NCBI RefSeq assembly: GCF_013407935.1
Contig: NZ_JACBZU010000002.1
Span: 620,001 to 684,000, forward strand
Direction: 5' to 3'
Length of the DNA: 64,000 nucleotides
From: Allomuricauda sp. ARW1Y1
GTDB lineage: Bacteria; Bacteroidota; Bacteroidia; Flavobacteriales; Flavobacteriaceae
Positions within the stretch are counted from its first letter, which is position 1. Every line of letters begins with the position of its first letter. A program made the translations under genes and the position numbers. Positions 8,317 to 16,447 of the stretch are shown here, piece after piece. The notes below the pieces were generated by a model. The model saw only the letters and a list, made by a program, of their open reading frames with translations, was not told where the DNA came from and did not search any database.

Positions 8317-8663
8317 TTCTTTATAAAATTGAATTTAGCATCGGCCTTATGCACTATCCATGCCACCGGCCTTGAACCCAACATACCTATCAAACTTGAT
8401 AAAGTCAATGGATATAGACCTCCTTTATCTAAAAATGTCAGATAGTTGGCAATTAGTGCTTCACCTAATTCATTTATGGCAATCAACATAATAAGTGAAG
8501 CAATCATATGAAAACCAAAGTTTGTCCAAGTCGCCCGATAAAACCTACCTACGCCATCCTTTCGGTCAATTGTCATCTTCGAGTAAAGCACAATGCAGGC
8601 CACTCCAAGAAGGAACATGAACCACATTTCTAGACTGATATGTTGTAAAAAATTTTTTTCCAT
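8313..8663 (-). CDS. Holin-like membrane protein
   Basis: 116 residues with three probable membrane helices (about 12-28, 49-68 and 82-100) and a basic C-terminus. Size, topology and position directly before the endolysin fit a class I holin, which makes the inner-membrane hole that releases the endolysin. No specific holin family is recognised. Confidence 0.7.
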   Translation of the reverse strand: MEKNFLQHISLEMWFMFLLGVACIVLYSKMTIDRKDGVGRFYRATWTNFGFHMIASLIMLIAINELGEALIANYLTFLDKGGLYPLTLSSLIGMLGSRPVAWIVHKADAKFNFIKK

Positions 8664-8669
8664 GGTATT

Positions 8670-10238
8670 CTAATTTGAAATTATATTTGATTGTACCCGC
8701 CTTTTAGCCGGTGTCCAATTATTTAATGGATTTTGTGTTGTGGTAAATCCGTCCCAATCCCCTGCCAAATCAGCGGAAAAAACATACATGTGCGTGATTT
8801 TTAGATTCGTTGAAACCCCGCTTTGATCGATTCTTTTATTTCCGTCAATGTAGAACATAGAAGGTTTATCGTTTGGGTTGATATTTCCACCATTCAATGT
8901 TTCGTATGCTTCAGAAAGGCCGTCGTTATCCGTATCGTAACCCGATGGATGTGTTGTGCTGCTTATTGTTGGAAATCCGCCAACAGTAGCTATGTCCGTA
9001 AAATCCCGAACACCATCCTCGTTGGTGTAATTATTAATGACCCGTTCGTCCACGGCATCAGAAAACAAGGTGCTAGGCCCAACATTGTTCAAAACTGCAT
9101 TTACGACTTCTGAACTTGGCAATGGTGTATAAGAACTCGTTAATGTCCTTTGCGATTGATTTACGCTACTCCAATTGGAGTTCATCATGTTAAATGGGTT
9201 TGTACCTATTTGAACATTGTCAAATTGATACATGGTTCCTTCTCCAATCGTCCCGTTAGGGTTTTCGGTCCCGTTTAACTGGTATACGTGATTTGCCTGT
9301 TCAGGAGGGTAGTCGGAATCGGCCTTGAAAATGTTTCCGATACTTTCAACTATCGCAGGGCCAAAACTCGTAGTTACGGCCCTATTGTAGTTGTAAATCA
9401 CGTTGTTTACAAACTCAAATTCACTAGCATCTCCGTAAGTGTGCTCAGGAATCCTGTTTCCAAGGTTTGCCCAATAATTTTGAAGTATTGAGATATTGTC
9501 AACATTAAGACCTATCAAAGCTCCGTAATAACCCGGGCTGCCTACACTTTCTGCTATAATCGAATTTTGCAATGTTACGTTTCGGGTTGGTGCGTTCGAG
9601 GAACCTCCAGAATCACCCGTGACCGAAAAATTTTCATCCGCGCCCCACATCAAACTAACGTGGTCAATAATGACATTTTGGACGGTTTGACCAGTTTCGT
9701 GGTTCGTGACCCCTATTGGATCACCTTCCCCGGTATCCCTTATTCTCAAGAATCTAATTATTACCTCTGATGCCATAGACCGGATTCCTGCACCCCTAAT
9801 GGTTATACCTGGACTTGGAGCAGTCTGACCAAGTATGGTTATGTTAGGGTCCGCAAAAAATATACTTCGCTGTTGAGTCCACACAATTTCACCCCCAACA
9901 TCAAAAACAACGATTCGGGGACCATTTGCATACATAGCCTCAACCAAACTTCCCGGCCCCGTCTCGGCCAATGTGGTTACATGGTATATGGTTCCTCCCC
10001 ACCCACCAACAGCATTTCTGCCACCACCTTTTGCCGTTGGGAAGGCAAGTATGTCCTCATCAGTGAGAACTATGGTTTCAACCCATTCATCGGGAGCTTG
10101 GTGAGTTTCCCAAAATGAATCTTGAAACACAGGTGGTGCAGTGTAGTAAACCTTTACCTTTTTTGGTCTCGGGTCTGAATTGGCATAGAACCCACCTATA
10201 TTAAGTATTACAATTAGTATGGTAAGAATCCTTCTCAT
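8670..10238 (-). CDS. Pectate-lyase-like (PL1-type) right-handed beta-helix protein with signal peptide
   Basis: 522 residues. Residues 1-20 form a Sec signal. The segment FPTAKGGGRNAVGGWGG and the following GPGSLVEAM...RIVVFDVGG region match the start of family 1 polysaccharide lyases, and Asn-rich strand repeats (NVIIDHVSLMW, NVTLQNSII, NISILQNYW) show the beta-helix. A Ser/Thr/Asn-rich tail follows. Such lyases cleave uronic-acid polysaccharides by beta-elimination. It lies between the fibre gene and the holin gene, with 0 bp to the fibre gene, so it is probably a depolymerase. The signal peptide is odd for a virion protein. It could instead be exported from infected cells. Confidence 0.8.
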   Translation of the reverse strand: MRRILTILIVILNIGGFYANSDPRPKKVKVYYTAPPVFQDSFWETHQAPDEWVETIVLTDEDILAFPTAKGGGRNAVGGWGGTIYHVTTLAETGPGSLVEAMYANGPRIVVFDVGGEIVWTQQRSIFFADPNITILGQTAPSPGITIRGAGIRSMASEVIIRFLRIRDTGEGDPIGVTNHETGQTVQNVIIDHVSLMWGADENFSVTGDSGGSSNAPTRNVTLQNSIIAESVGSPGYYGALIGLNVDNISILQNYWANLGNRIPEHTYGDASEFEFVNNVIYNYNRAVTTSFGPAIVESIGNIFKADSDYPPEQANHVYQLNGTENPNGTIGEGTMYQFDNVQIGTNPFNMMNSNWSSVNQSQRTLTSSYTPLPSSEVVNAVLNNVGPSTLFSDAVDERVINNYTNEDGVRDFTDIATVGGFPTISSTTHPSGYDTDNDGLSEAYETLNGGNINPNDKPSMFYIDGNKRIDQSGVSTNLKITHMYVFSADLAGDWDGFTTTQNPLNNWTPAKRRVQSNIISN

Positions 10239-12239
10239 TTAGTTAATGGTTACTGTAATATTGTCAATCAATATTTCATCGTTCAGGTCACCTAAACTTG
10301 TTGTGCTTATTCTCAGCCTAGGATTGTTTACCGATGCTGTTGAAGTGAGTGTGTATTGTGTCCAAGTTCCTTGTGAATCAAAGTTTACACTAACCTCTGG
10401 TGACCAATCCGAAACCCCATCCTCTAAATTGGTTCTCAACTTTCCTTCCCAAAAAGTCCCCTGAGCTTCATAAACCCAAAATGAAACCGTGACATTTTGC
10501 CCAGCTTGGACACCCGTCAATTCAATGAAACTTTTAGATAGGGTATTGTCTCCCGCATTTTGCACGAATCTTAAATAGTATGTCCCGTTTTGAGGCGTTA
10601 CAGTGCTTGCGCTGGTCACTACATGATTAGTAGCGTTTATGGTAACTCCATTGGTGCCGTTTACCTCATTTACCGGATCAGCTGCATTGGCCCCTTGGTA
10701 TATAGCAGAAGCAACCTCAATATGCAACCTTCCGTTACCGTATCCGTAATAGGTAGAATCATTTATTTTTTTGTAAACAAAGGGTTCATATTTATCCACC
10801 ACATATCCTTGTCCAGGACCAATCTTAGAAGCTAGCCCAGGAACAATCAAACTATCGTTGTCAATTGGCCGCCAATAAATGCTGTCCTTTAATGGAATAA
10901 CCGACTGCCATTTACCATAATAGGCTGATGAGACCCCATCCCCTCCAGAAATGGTGTCATTGTTGGTAAACCACATTTCACGTTTATTATAAAGTGCTGC
11001 AGAGGCAAATAATGAATCCGCAACTACTTTGCTACTTGATTCCGTGGTCATTAAGTCTTGGTTGGCGGTAACGGGAAGTGACCCTGCAACAACCGACTCT
11101 ATTTTGGCATAAACATCAGCTTTAGATGCTGGTTGAAATTCTCCGTTCCAATTGGCATCATATGGATCGCTAGGTAATAAAAATGAGTTGGTTCCATCAC
11201 CATCAATTATCAATATATCTGAAGCGCCCTTTGTGACTTTTAAACTTCCCAAAACACCTACATCGATAATCCTATCATTATTTCCCAGAAACTGATTGGC
11301 TTCAGAAAGTGAATTATCAGAACCTTCCTGTCCTGTAACTTTTGACCATTTGGTTCCATTGGACCAGTATACTTGTGCATCACCAGAGTGTTCCACAATA
11401 AAACCACTGTAGCTTGCTGCCGCATATAAGGTGGTGTCAACCGAGACTATGTTAGTTGGGTTGATAAACCTGATTTTATCATCACCTTGGATAGCTTCAA
11501 TAGCTTTTATCCTAACAGCTAAGTCATTGTTTCCACCAACCTTCATAAGTTCCACTCCATTTTGTTGTAAACTCAATTCCCCGTTACCATCTGTATTGAT
11601 AACACGGGTGGTGTCACTTGCAATGGTTTGATCCCGTTGTGAAAGCGAATTGTCCGAGCTTCCGGGAATCGCTGCAATTTGACTGTCCGCATAATCCTTT
11701 GCTCCTTGTACTTCCGTATCCACATAAGATTTTGTTGTAGCATGATAGGTTTGTGTGGGAGTTGAAAACCTATGGCCTACTGGAAAATAAAATTCTTCCG
11801 TATTCCAATCGAACCTTATTCCTATATTGGTGCCTGTCGGCTTCCAATTAAAAACAGTTCCTGAATTTGAAAAGTAGCTGTTGATCTGATTTGCCGGCAC
11901 GTCCGTGTTTCTAATACTTAAAGGGAACGATCCAGAAGGACCAGTGGATAAAATTCCATCTTCAAATGTTTTTTGACCACCAATGATTTGATTGGTTGTG
12001 AGGTCCACCGCTCCACCGGCCCCAGAAGCTGCCACGAAATTTGACCCGTTCCATGTAACCATGTATCCCTTGGTAATATCATGGTAGTAGGCCCCCTTCA
12101 CCTTTGCGATTGAAGGTAGGTTCAACAATTCTGTGGTAGTAAGGGTATCCAAGATGATTCCTCCAAATCTTTCAACCCCTCTTTGTGCCTTTACCGTTAC
12201 CACGGTCAAAAAAATCAATGCGAATAATACTTTTTTCAT
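10239..12239 (-). CDS. Large phage fibre-like protein with signal peptide and C-terminal carbohydrate-binding-like domain
   Basis: 666 residues. A signal-like N-terminus (residues 1-18, ends VKAQ) is followed by low-complexity beta segments with repeated phrases (SDNSLSQRDQ, SDNSLSEANQ) as in trimeric tail fibres. The last 150 residues (SFIELTGVQAGQNVTVSFWVYE, EILIDNITVTIN) look like a jelly-roll carbohydrate-binding module. It probably binds host surface glycans and works with the neighbouring lyase. The export signal is unusual for a tail fibre. An alternative is a secreted surface protein. Confidence 0.7.
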   Translation of the reverse strand: MKKVLFALIFLTVVTVKAQRGVERFGGIILDTLTTTELLNLPSIAKVKGAYYHDITKGYMVTWNGSNFVAASGAGGAVDLTTNQIIGGQKTFEDGILSTGPSGSFPLSIRNTDVPANQINSYFSNSGTVFNWKPTGTNIGIRFDWNTEEFYFPVGHRFSTPTQTYHATTKSYVDTEVQGAKDYADSQIAAIPGSSDNSLSQRDQTIASDTTRVINTDGNGELSLQQNGVELMKVGGNNDLAVRIKAIEAIQGDDKIRFINPTNIVSVDTTLYAAASYSGFIVEHSGDAQVYWSNGTKWSKVTGQEGSDNSLSEANQFLGNNDRIIDVGVLGSLKVTKGASDILIIDGDGTNSFLLPSDPYDANWNGEFQPASKADVYAKIESVVAGSLPVTANQDLMTTESSSKVVADSLFASAALYNKREMWFTNNDTISGGDGVSSAYYGKWQSVIPLKDSIYWRPIDNDSLIVPGLASKIGPGQGYVVDKYEPFVYKKINDSTYYGYGNGRLHIEVASAIYQGANAADPVNEVNGTNGVTINATNHVVTSASTVTPQNGTYYLRFVQNAGDNTLSKSFIELTGVQAGQNVTVSFWVYEAQGTFWEGKLRTNLEDGVSDWSPEVSVNFDSQGTWTQYTLTSTASVNNPRLRISTTSLGDLNDEILIDNITVTIN

Positions 12240-12433
12240 TTTTTATGTTCTATGATTATTCTTTCACTTACCTTATTACCCTTGCCGTCCACAAAAAACA
12301 GAAGGTCTCCTTCGCGGTCAAAAAAAATTGCGCTTTTCAGCTTTTCCTTTAAACCAATAATCAACAGATATAGATATACTATGGCCAAGGCCACGAGAAT
12401 AACCAATATGAATATTACGGTGAGTGCTGTCAT
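12236..12433 (-). CDS. Small single-pass membrane protein
   Basis: 65 residues with one strong membrane helix (about 5-28) and a charged C-terminal half. It overlaps the genes on both sides by 4 bp, which supports real translation. Function unknown. Confidence 0.65.
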   Translation of the reverse strand: MTALTVIFILVILVALAIVYLYLLIIGLKEKLKSAIFFDREGDLLFFVDGKGNKVSERIIIEHKK

Positions 12434-13128
12434 TGGTTAATGTTAATTTTATCGTTCAATAAAAATATTTTGGCCTGATCATCGAAATCAGCTGGAAGTG
12501 TCACTGGCGTGCCTATTATAACACCGCGGCTCCAACGATCTCGGTTTACATTATCATGCCATCCCTCGACTATATCATTCTCTTCATGGCCGGACCCAGA
12601 GTTGCCATATCCCTTTTCTGTCTTAAAGTATCGGCCGTTGTTCTGGATATATTTGACAACTACTTCTACGGATGGCCCTGCCGTTTCATATTGGCTACCG
12701 GTCCAATAATAGAATGTACCTGTATCCAGAGCGATATATAGCTTTTGAGATATTCCGGTACCGGGCAAAGCTGCCTGATTTGAAACCCAAATAATGGATT
12801 CATCCGGAGTGGAAAGTTCCCAGAGTGATGTTCCATTATTATAAGTGGCCACGTTTGGTGTTCCTCCTTGACCATCATCTATGACCGCATAGGAACCGTT
12901 GGCACCGTTTGGATATGCAGCCTGTAAAATGGATAGTGATACAAAAACACCTATACTATTTGTACCCTCGGTGATTCCAACCGCCTGCAGGAGTTGGTCC
13001 AGATTGTCAGCATGGTTGTTTACGGCTGCCTTTAAATCGTTGGCATCATTAAACTGGAATTTCCTGACACTGTCCGGATCACTCGGATTGTTTGTTTTGG
13101 TAGGATATGTGATACGTAGTACGCTCAT
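12430..13128 (-). CDS. Phage tail or fibre-associated protein
   Basis: 232 residues, no signal peptide. It starts with a short region ending in a helix (NDLKAAVNNHADNLDQLLQAVG) like the N-terminal attachment part of fibres, then has Gly/Asn/Thr-rich beta segments with WTGSQYET-type phrases often found in phage fibre proteins. Likely a baseplate or short fibre protein. Assigned from composition and position only. Confidence 0.65.
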   Translation of the reverse strand: MSVLRITYPTKTNNPSDPDSVRKFQFNDANDLKAAVNNHADNLDQLLQAVGITEGTNSIGVFVSLSILQAAYPNGANGSYAVIDDGQGGTPNVATYNNGTSLWELSTPDESIIWVSNQAALPGTGISQKLYIALDTGTFYYWTGSQYETAGPSVEVVVKYIQNNGRYFKTEKGYGNSGSGHEENDIVEGWHDNVNRDRWSRGVIIGTPVTLPADFDDQAKIFLLNDKININQ

Positions 13129-13130
13129 TG

Positions 13131-13595
13131 CTATAGATTGAAATCAAAATCGTAGTTAAATACTTTTTGCTCCGCTATAGGTTCTTCACCTGGAACGTTG
13201 GAACCTAGATAAATCAATTCCTCTGGAGATGTTGATGATAGAACAAGCTCATGTCCCCTGCTTATATCAAAACTTGTGCTGCATGACATCGGCAGTTGAC
13301 TACTGGCCACCTCGAAAACCTTACCGTCCTCCAATTCGATATATACTTGGTAAACGCCCTTTGTCAGTTTATTGAACTTGGAAAAATCGCTCTCGCTCAG
13401 TCCGGGATAGGATAATCTCAAATTCTTGTTTATCAGGGTTCCGTCCGCGGTTTCAGTGGTGGACTTGGTAAAACTAATCATGCTAGGGGTGTGATATATC
13501 TTTTGAAGGGATGGAATATCGACAACATCGTCCGTAGAGCGTATCAGCACCTTACAGATATTGAGTACCAGACTGTCGTTCTTTTCAAGTTCCAT
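13131..13595 (-). CDS. Phage protein, first gene of the tail/lysis unit
   Basis: 154 residues from the ATG at 13,595. An in-frame GTG at 13,616 would add seven residues; I prefer the ATG because a late-type element at 13,623-13,635 lies just upstream. The protein is beta-rich and soluble, with no recognised domain. By position it may be a minor tail protein. Confidence 0.6.
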   Translation of the reverse strand: MELEKNDSLVLNICKVLIRSTDDVVDIPSLQKIYHTPSMISFTKSTTETADGTLINKNLRLSYPGLSESDFSKFNKLTKGVYQVYIELEDGKVFEVASSQLPMSCSTSFDISRGHELVLSSTSPEELIYLGSNVPGEEPIAEQKVFNYDFDFNL

Positions 13596-13622
13596 GGTAC
13601 AAGTATAATCCCGCACCGGGCT

Positions 13623-13635
13623 CTTTAAAAGGACA
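13623..13635 (-). promoter_or_regulatory. Late-gene element, diverged copy 3
   Basis: TGTCCTTTTAAAG (minus strand) matches the elements at 200-212 and 4300-4312 at 10 of 13 positions. It lies 28 bp before the ATG at 13,595, the first gene of the tail and lysis unit. Confidence 0.4.
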
Positions 13636-13689
13636 TTGTCTTTGCTCCTTCTGTCAATTATTCAAAGACATACTTTTAAAAAAACTGCA

Positions 13690-14080
13690 AAAAAATCGTG
13701 CGTTAGTACGAAGTAACGGGAACACCAGTAAACATGGGGCATTTGTGCGCACACCTTAATCGTGCAAAATCGTGCATACGCACTAAAGCACAAACGCACT
13801 ATTGCGCACTTTTGGGGTGTGCGCTATAAGTCTTTGATTTTTAGAAAGATAGAGCCTTGCGCACGAAAGCACAGCTTTCTACATCTTTTTTTATAAGTCT
13901 CTTTTAAAAAAGAAAAGTATCTATATATGTTATTTCGCATGTTTGCACTATTTTATTTCATCAATGTTTATGGGGGTTTAAGGGGGAAATAGGCAAAGAT
14001 TCTCGGTTTAAGGAGAATGTTTCAAAGAGGTCAAAAGTTGCTATCGAGGGAAAAAATCGTGCGCAAATCGTGCGCAAGTG
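13690..14080. promoter_or_regulatory. Iteron-like repeat cluster with AT-rich segment, possible phage origin or switch region
   Basis: This is most of a 540-bp stretch without a gene (13,617-14,158). It has ATCGTGCG/A at 13,695, 13,759 and 13,769, a perfect palindrome GTGCGCAC at 13,745-13,752, inverted GCGCAC copies near 13,804 and 13,859, and an exact 11-bp tandem AAATCGTGCGC at 14,054-14,064 and 14,065-14,075. An AT-rich segment (about 13,880-13,975) lies between the two groups. This is how iteron origins look. A regulator-binding region between early and late operons is the alternative. Confidence 0.55.
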
Positions 14081-14135
14081 ATGATTTCAAGAATCCAGGG
14101 AACTATCTGGAAAATGGGGGAGGCAACTTTTGGAA

Positions 14136-14160
14136 ATAAAAAAACCGCCATTGGGCGGTT
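14136..14160 (-). terminator. Intrinsic terminator of the early operon
   Basis: On the minus strand AACCGCC / GGCGGTT with a 4-nt loop is followed by TTTTTTTA. The stem overlaps the stop codon of the methyltransferase gene at 14,159. Confidence 0.85.
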
Positions 14161-14758
14161 ATTGTTTGGGTCCTTTTATAGTTCTCTTTGGCGGTGGTTT
14201 CGGAGGATTTGTCATCCTAGGCACTCCAGTTTTCTTTTTAGCTTCTTGCCTTAATTCATCTTCAATAATGCCTTGTTGATTTTTCATAAAGCAAATCCAA
14301 TGTGTTTTTTGGGTCTTTCCTGAAGGATGTCCAAATAAAGGTGGTATTGGTGCACACTTTAAAACTTCGCTAACTTTAATGTCATGCTCATTCCATTTAA
14401 AAATTAAAATGCCATTTGGCTTTAAAACACGAAAACATTCGTTAAATCCTTCGGTCAAATCCTTTCTCCAGGTTTCTTTATCTAACATACCATATTTTTT
14501 AGCCATGTAACTTTTTTTACCAAGAGACGTCAAATGAGGAGGGTCAAAGACTACCATTGTAAAACTATTGTCTTTATATGGCATATTTCTAAAGTCGGCA
14601 ACCACGTTAGGAGAAACCTCAAATTTTCTTGAGTTTCTTCCATTCCCTACCATAGTTGTTTTAACCACCCTAACATCTTGGAATAACACATCAGGATGAT
14701 TTTTATCAAAAAAAAACATTTTTCCACCACAGCAAGCATCTAAAATTGTTTTTTTCAT
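14159..14758 (-). CDS. Phage SAM-dependent methyltransferase
   Basis: 199 residues. The N-terminus MKKTILDACCGGKMFFF is a motif-I-like AdoMet site, DFRNMPY and VVFDPPH follow with the spacing of class I DNA/RNA methylases, and a Pro/Lys-rich tail closes the protein. DPPH instead of DPPY/DPPW leaves the substrate uncertain; nucleic acid is likely. Last gene of the early operon, directly before a terminator. Confidence 0.8.
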   Translation of the reverse strand: MKKTILDACCGGKMFFFDKNHPDVLFQDVRVVKTTMVGNGRNSRKFEVSPNVVADFRNMPYKDNSFTMVVFDPPHLTSLGKKSYMAKKYGMLDKETWRKDLTEGFNECFRVLKPNGILIFKWNEHDIKVSEVLKCAPIPPLFGHPSGKTQKTHWICFMKNQQGIIEDELRQEAKKKTGVPRMTNPPKPPPKRTIKGPKQ

Positions 14759-14779
14759 ATTTCTATTTTAAAGATTTAA

Positions 14780-14989
14780 CTAATGCTTTTTTCTAAATAC
14801 ATGGCTCGGTTCTTCGAATTCATCCGGGTCCACGGTCACTTCGATTTTGATTTGTGCCTTGCGGCCATCCATCAACTTAAAGATGTCGCTATGGCTTCCG
14901 GTTCCCGAAAAGAAAGGGTTTTGTAAAAGCCTCCGAATGGACAGGTTGATTTCGTCCAGGATAATCTTGTTTCGTTCTTCGTTTGTCAT
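14780..14989 (-). CDS. Small phage protein
   Basis: 69 residues, charged, one helix at the start and a beta-like second half (AQIKIEVTVDPDEFEE). It fits tightly between its operon neighbours. No family recognised. Confidence 0.6.
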   Translation of the reverse strand: MTNEERNKIILDEINLSIRRLLQNPFFSGTGSHSDIFKLMDGRKAQIKIEVTVDPDEFEEPSHVFRKKH

Positions 14990-15010
14990 AAAAGTAAATT
15001 TTGATTTTTG

Positions 15011-15175
15011 TTATTGACTTGATCTCGCCATTTGCATGGCCTCAAAATGAAGCTTAAGGATATGCACCACTGTGTTGTGATTTGTCCTGTGCTCCTCTTG
15101 CGCTATGCCTTCCACCATTTCTATGATTTCAGGGTCCGTAATCTTAATGCTGAGCTGTTCTTTTTTATCGGCCAT
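15011..15175 (-). CDS. Small ribbon-helix-helix-like protein
   Basis: 54 residues from an ATG at 15,175 to a TAA at 15,011. QLSIKITDP would be the beta ribbon, and EIIEMVEGIAQEE plus NHNTVVHILKLHFEAM the two helices, the layout of Arc/CopG-type DNA-binding proteins. Its start overlaps the end of the zinc-ribbon gene by 11 bp. It may repress phage or host genes. Fold assigned by eye. Confidence 0.65.
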   Translation of the reverse strand: MADKKEQLSIKITDPEIIEMVEGIAQEEHRTNHNTVVHILKLHFEAMQMARSSQ

Positions 15176-15395
15176 GATCTTGATTTGTTAAATGGGTTAG
15201 TAATTGGGGCATTTCCGAATACTTGCCCCTATGCTCACTATTTTCTTTATGCCGGTAATGTTCGTCTCTACAGTTCCAACAAACCAGCTGCCCCGTATCC
15301 GCATCCAAAAATCCATTGAACAAAACGGGGTTGGACGGCTTGGGAGCAATTTGGCAATATGTGCAACATGGTAGGTGGGAAAACAGGTTTGGCAT
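15165..15395 (-). CDS. Small protein with two CxxC zinc-binding pairs
   Basis: 76 residues. CTYC at 11-14 and CWNC at 39-42 form a probable zinc ribbon. The rest is polar. It overlaps the next gene by 11 bp and follows the ASCH-like gene by 4 bp. Function unknown; small zinc proteins of this kind are common in phage early operons. Confidence 0.6.
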   Translation of the reverse strand: MPNLFSHLPCCTYCQIAPKPSNPVLFNGFLDADTGQLVCWNCRDEHYRHKENSEHRGKYSEMPQLLTHLTNQDHGR

Positions 15396-15399
15396 TATG

Positions 15400-15924
15400 T
15401 CAATATTTTAAGTCCGTCCAATGGATAATTTTACCAGTAAAGTCCTTATCGAACCATTTCAAAAATTGTTCAATGGAATCAAAACCATCGTTGACGGCCA
15501 GCTCCCTTATACAATTGTGATATTCATATACCATATCGAGGCCATGGTGGAACACATTTCCAAAAAATTTATCATCGATAATAAATTCAACATGGTCAGA
15601 AAAATGGCTTATCTCTATTTTTTGAACTCCGGTGCATTTTGTTATAGGTGCAAACTGGAACCGTTCAGGAGTTCTGTTATTTATGACGGGATGGATAAGG
15701 TTGCCAACTTTCCAACGGTTTTTTTTGTCATCTCTAATCGTATGTTTTTTAGGATTTAGATCCTCATAATCTGAGGAATTTATATAATCGCACCCGTGTT
15801 TACCGTTACAAGCAGAAAATGAAGCTGCTTTGTTCCAAATATCCGTTCTCCATCCTTTAATTATTTTTTGCGGAAAATAATTAGGTGTTCCGTCCTTTAA
15901 TTTTGTACTGAATGCTAATGTCAT
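15400..15924 (-). CDS. ASCH-like phage protein
   Basis: 174 residues. The N-terminus (MTLAFSTKLKDGTPNYFPQK), then KKHTIRDD and RWKVGNLIH, follow the ASCH pattern of a conserved helix, a K-x-T-I-R motif and a W-x-x-G motif. ASCH domains are thought to bind RNA or nucleotides. Phage relatives of this layout are familiar to me from Bacteroidota phages. The C-terminal 60 residues are helical. Exact role unknown. Confidence 0.65.
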   Translation of the reverse strand: MTLAFSTKLKDGTPNYFPQKIIKGWRTDIWNKAASFSACNGKHGCDYINSSDYEDLNPKKHTIRDDKKNRWKVGNLIHPVINNRTPERFQFAPITKCTGVQKIEISHFSDHVEFIIDDKFFGNVFHHGLDMVYEYHNCIRELAVNDGFDSIEQFLKWFDKDFTGKIIHWTDLKY

Positions 15925-15929
15925 ATCCG

Positions 15930-16154
15930 TTAGTTATAAAGTTTTTCCAGTATTAAATCCATCAGTTCATCATGGCATTTTACCAACCAACTCTCGAGTA
16001 TATTCTGGTGAATGTGCTGGGTTCCCTGTCGTATGCCGGTTTTAAAAAGTCTCTTGCCCTTATCCGTGATATTGATAATATACCGGCCGTTGGACTGGAG
16101 CTCGGGCTCCAGTTCAAATCCGTGGTATTGACAAAAGTCCCTGGGCCTCATCAC
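15930..16154 (-). CDS. Small phage protein
   Basis: 74 residues, overlapping the upstream gene by 4 bp. The middle (RYIINITDKGKRLFKTG) is beta-like and basic, and the end is a helix. Its first part (FCQYHGFELEPELQSNGRYI) resembles the end of the primase-helicase (YCEYHGYEFNPDKNG), hinting at a shared small C-terminal domain. Function unknown. Confidence 0.55.
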   Translation of the reverse strand: MMRPRDFCQYHGFELEPELQSNGRYIINITDKGKRLFKTGIRQGTQHIHQNILESWLVKCHDELMDLILEKLYN

Positions 16155-16447
16155 GTGAACTCGTAGTATTCGTTCTCCTTTACAATAGTGGTCACAAAAG
16201 GAAATTCGCCCTTTGGAACCTTTTGTATCATCTGTATCAATATCACTCCACCGGTAAAGAGCACATGCTTATTTCCATTCATTTCGAATTCTAAATGAAG
16301 GCATTGGGAGTTCTCTTGGTGCTTGCTTGGTCCAAGCTTATAATTTGTCACCAAAATCTCCCGGTTCAATACTCTCGCAATATTTATCTTATCGCCGACC
16401 ATACTGCTTATTTCCGGCTTTATTTTAAAATCACTGAATTTTTTCAT
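16151..16447 (-). CDS. Phage protein next to the DGR reverse transcriptase
   Basis: 98 residues. A beta-rich protein without signal or membrane segment; its start overlaps the end of the reverse transcriptase gene by 17 bp. It is too beta-rich to be Avd, the helical DGR accessory protein. Its compact beta pattern could suit an OB-like single-strand-binding fold, but no motif proves it. Confidence 0.55.
   Translation of the reverse strand: MKKFSDFKIKPEISSMVGDKINIARVLNREILVTNYKLGPSKHQENSQCLHLEFEMNGNKHVLFTGGVILIQMIQKVPKGEFPFVTTIVKENEYYEFT

Noticed and set aside
8670..10238. Pectate-lyase-like gene as part of a host polysaccharide utilisation locus
   Set aside because: It lies between the phage fibre and holin genes with no SusC/SusD pair or other carbohydrate enzymes near.
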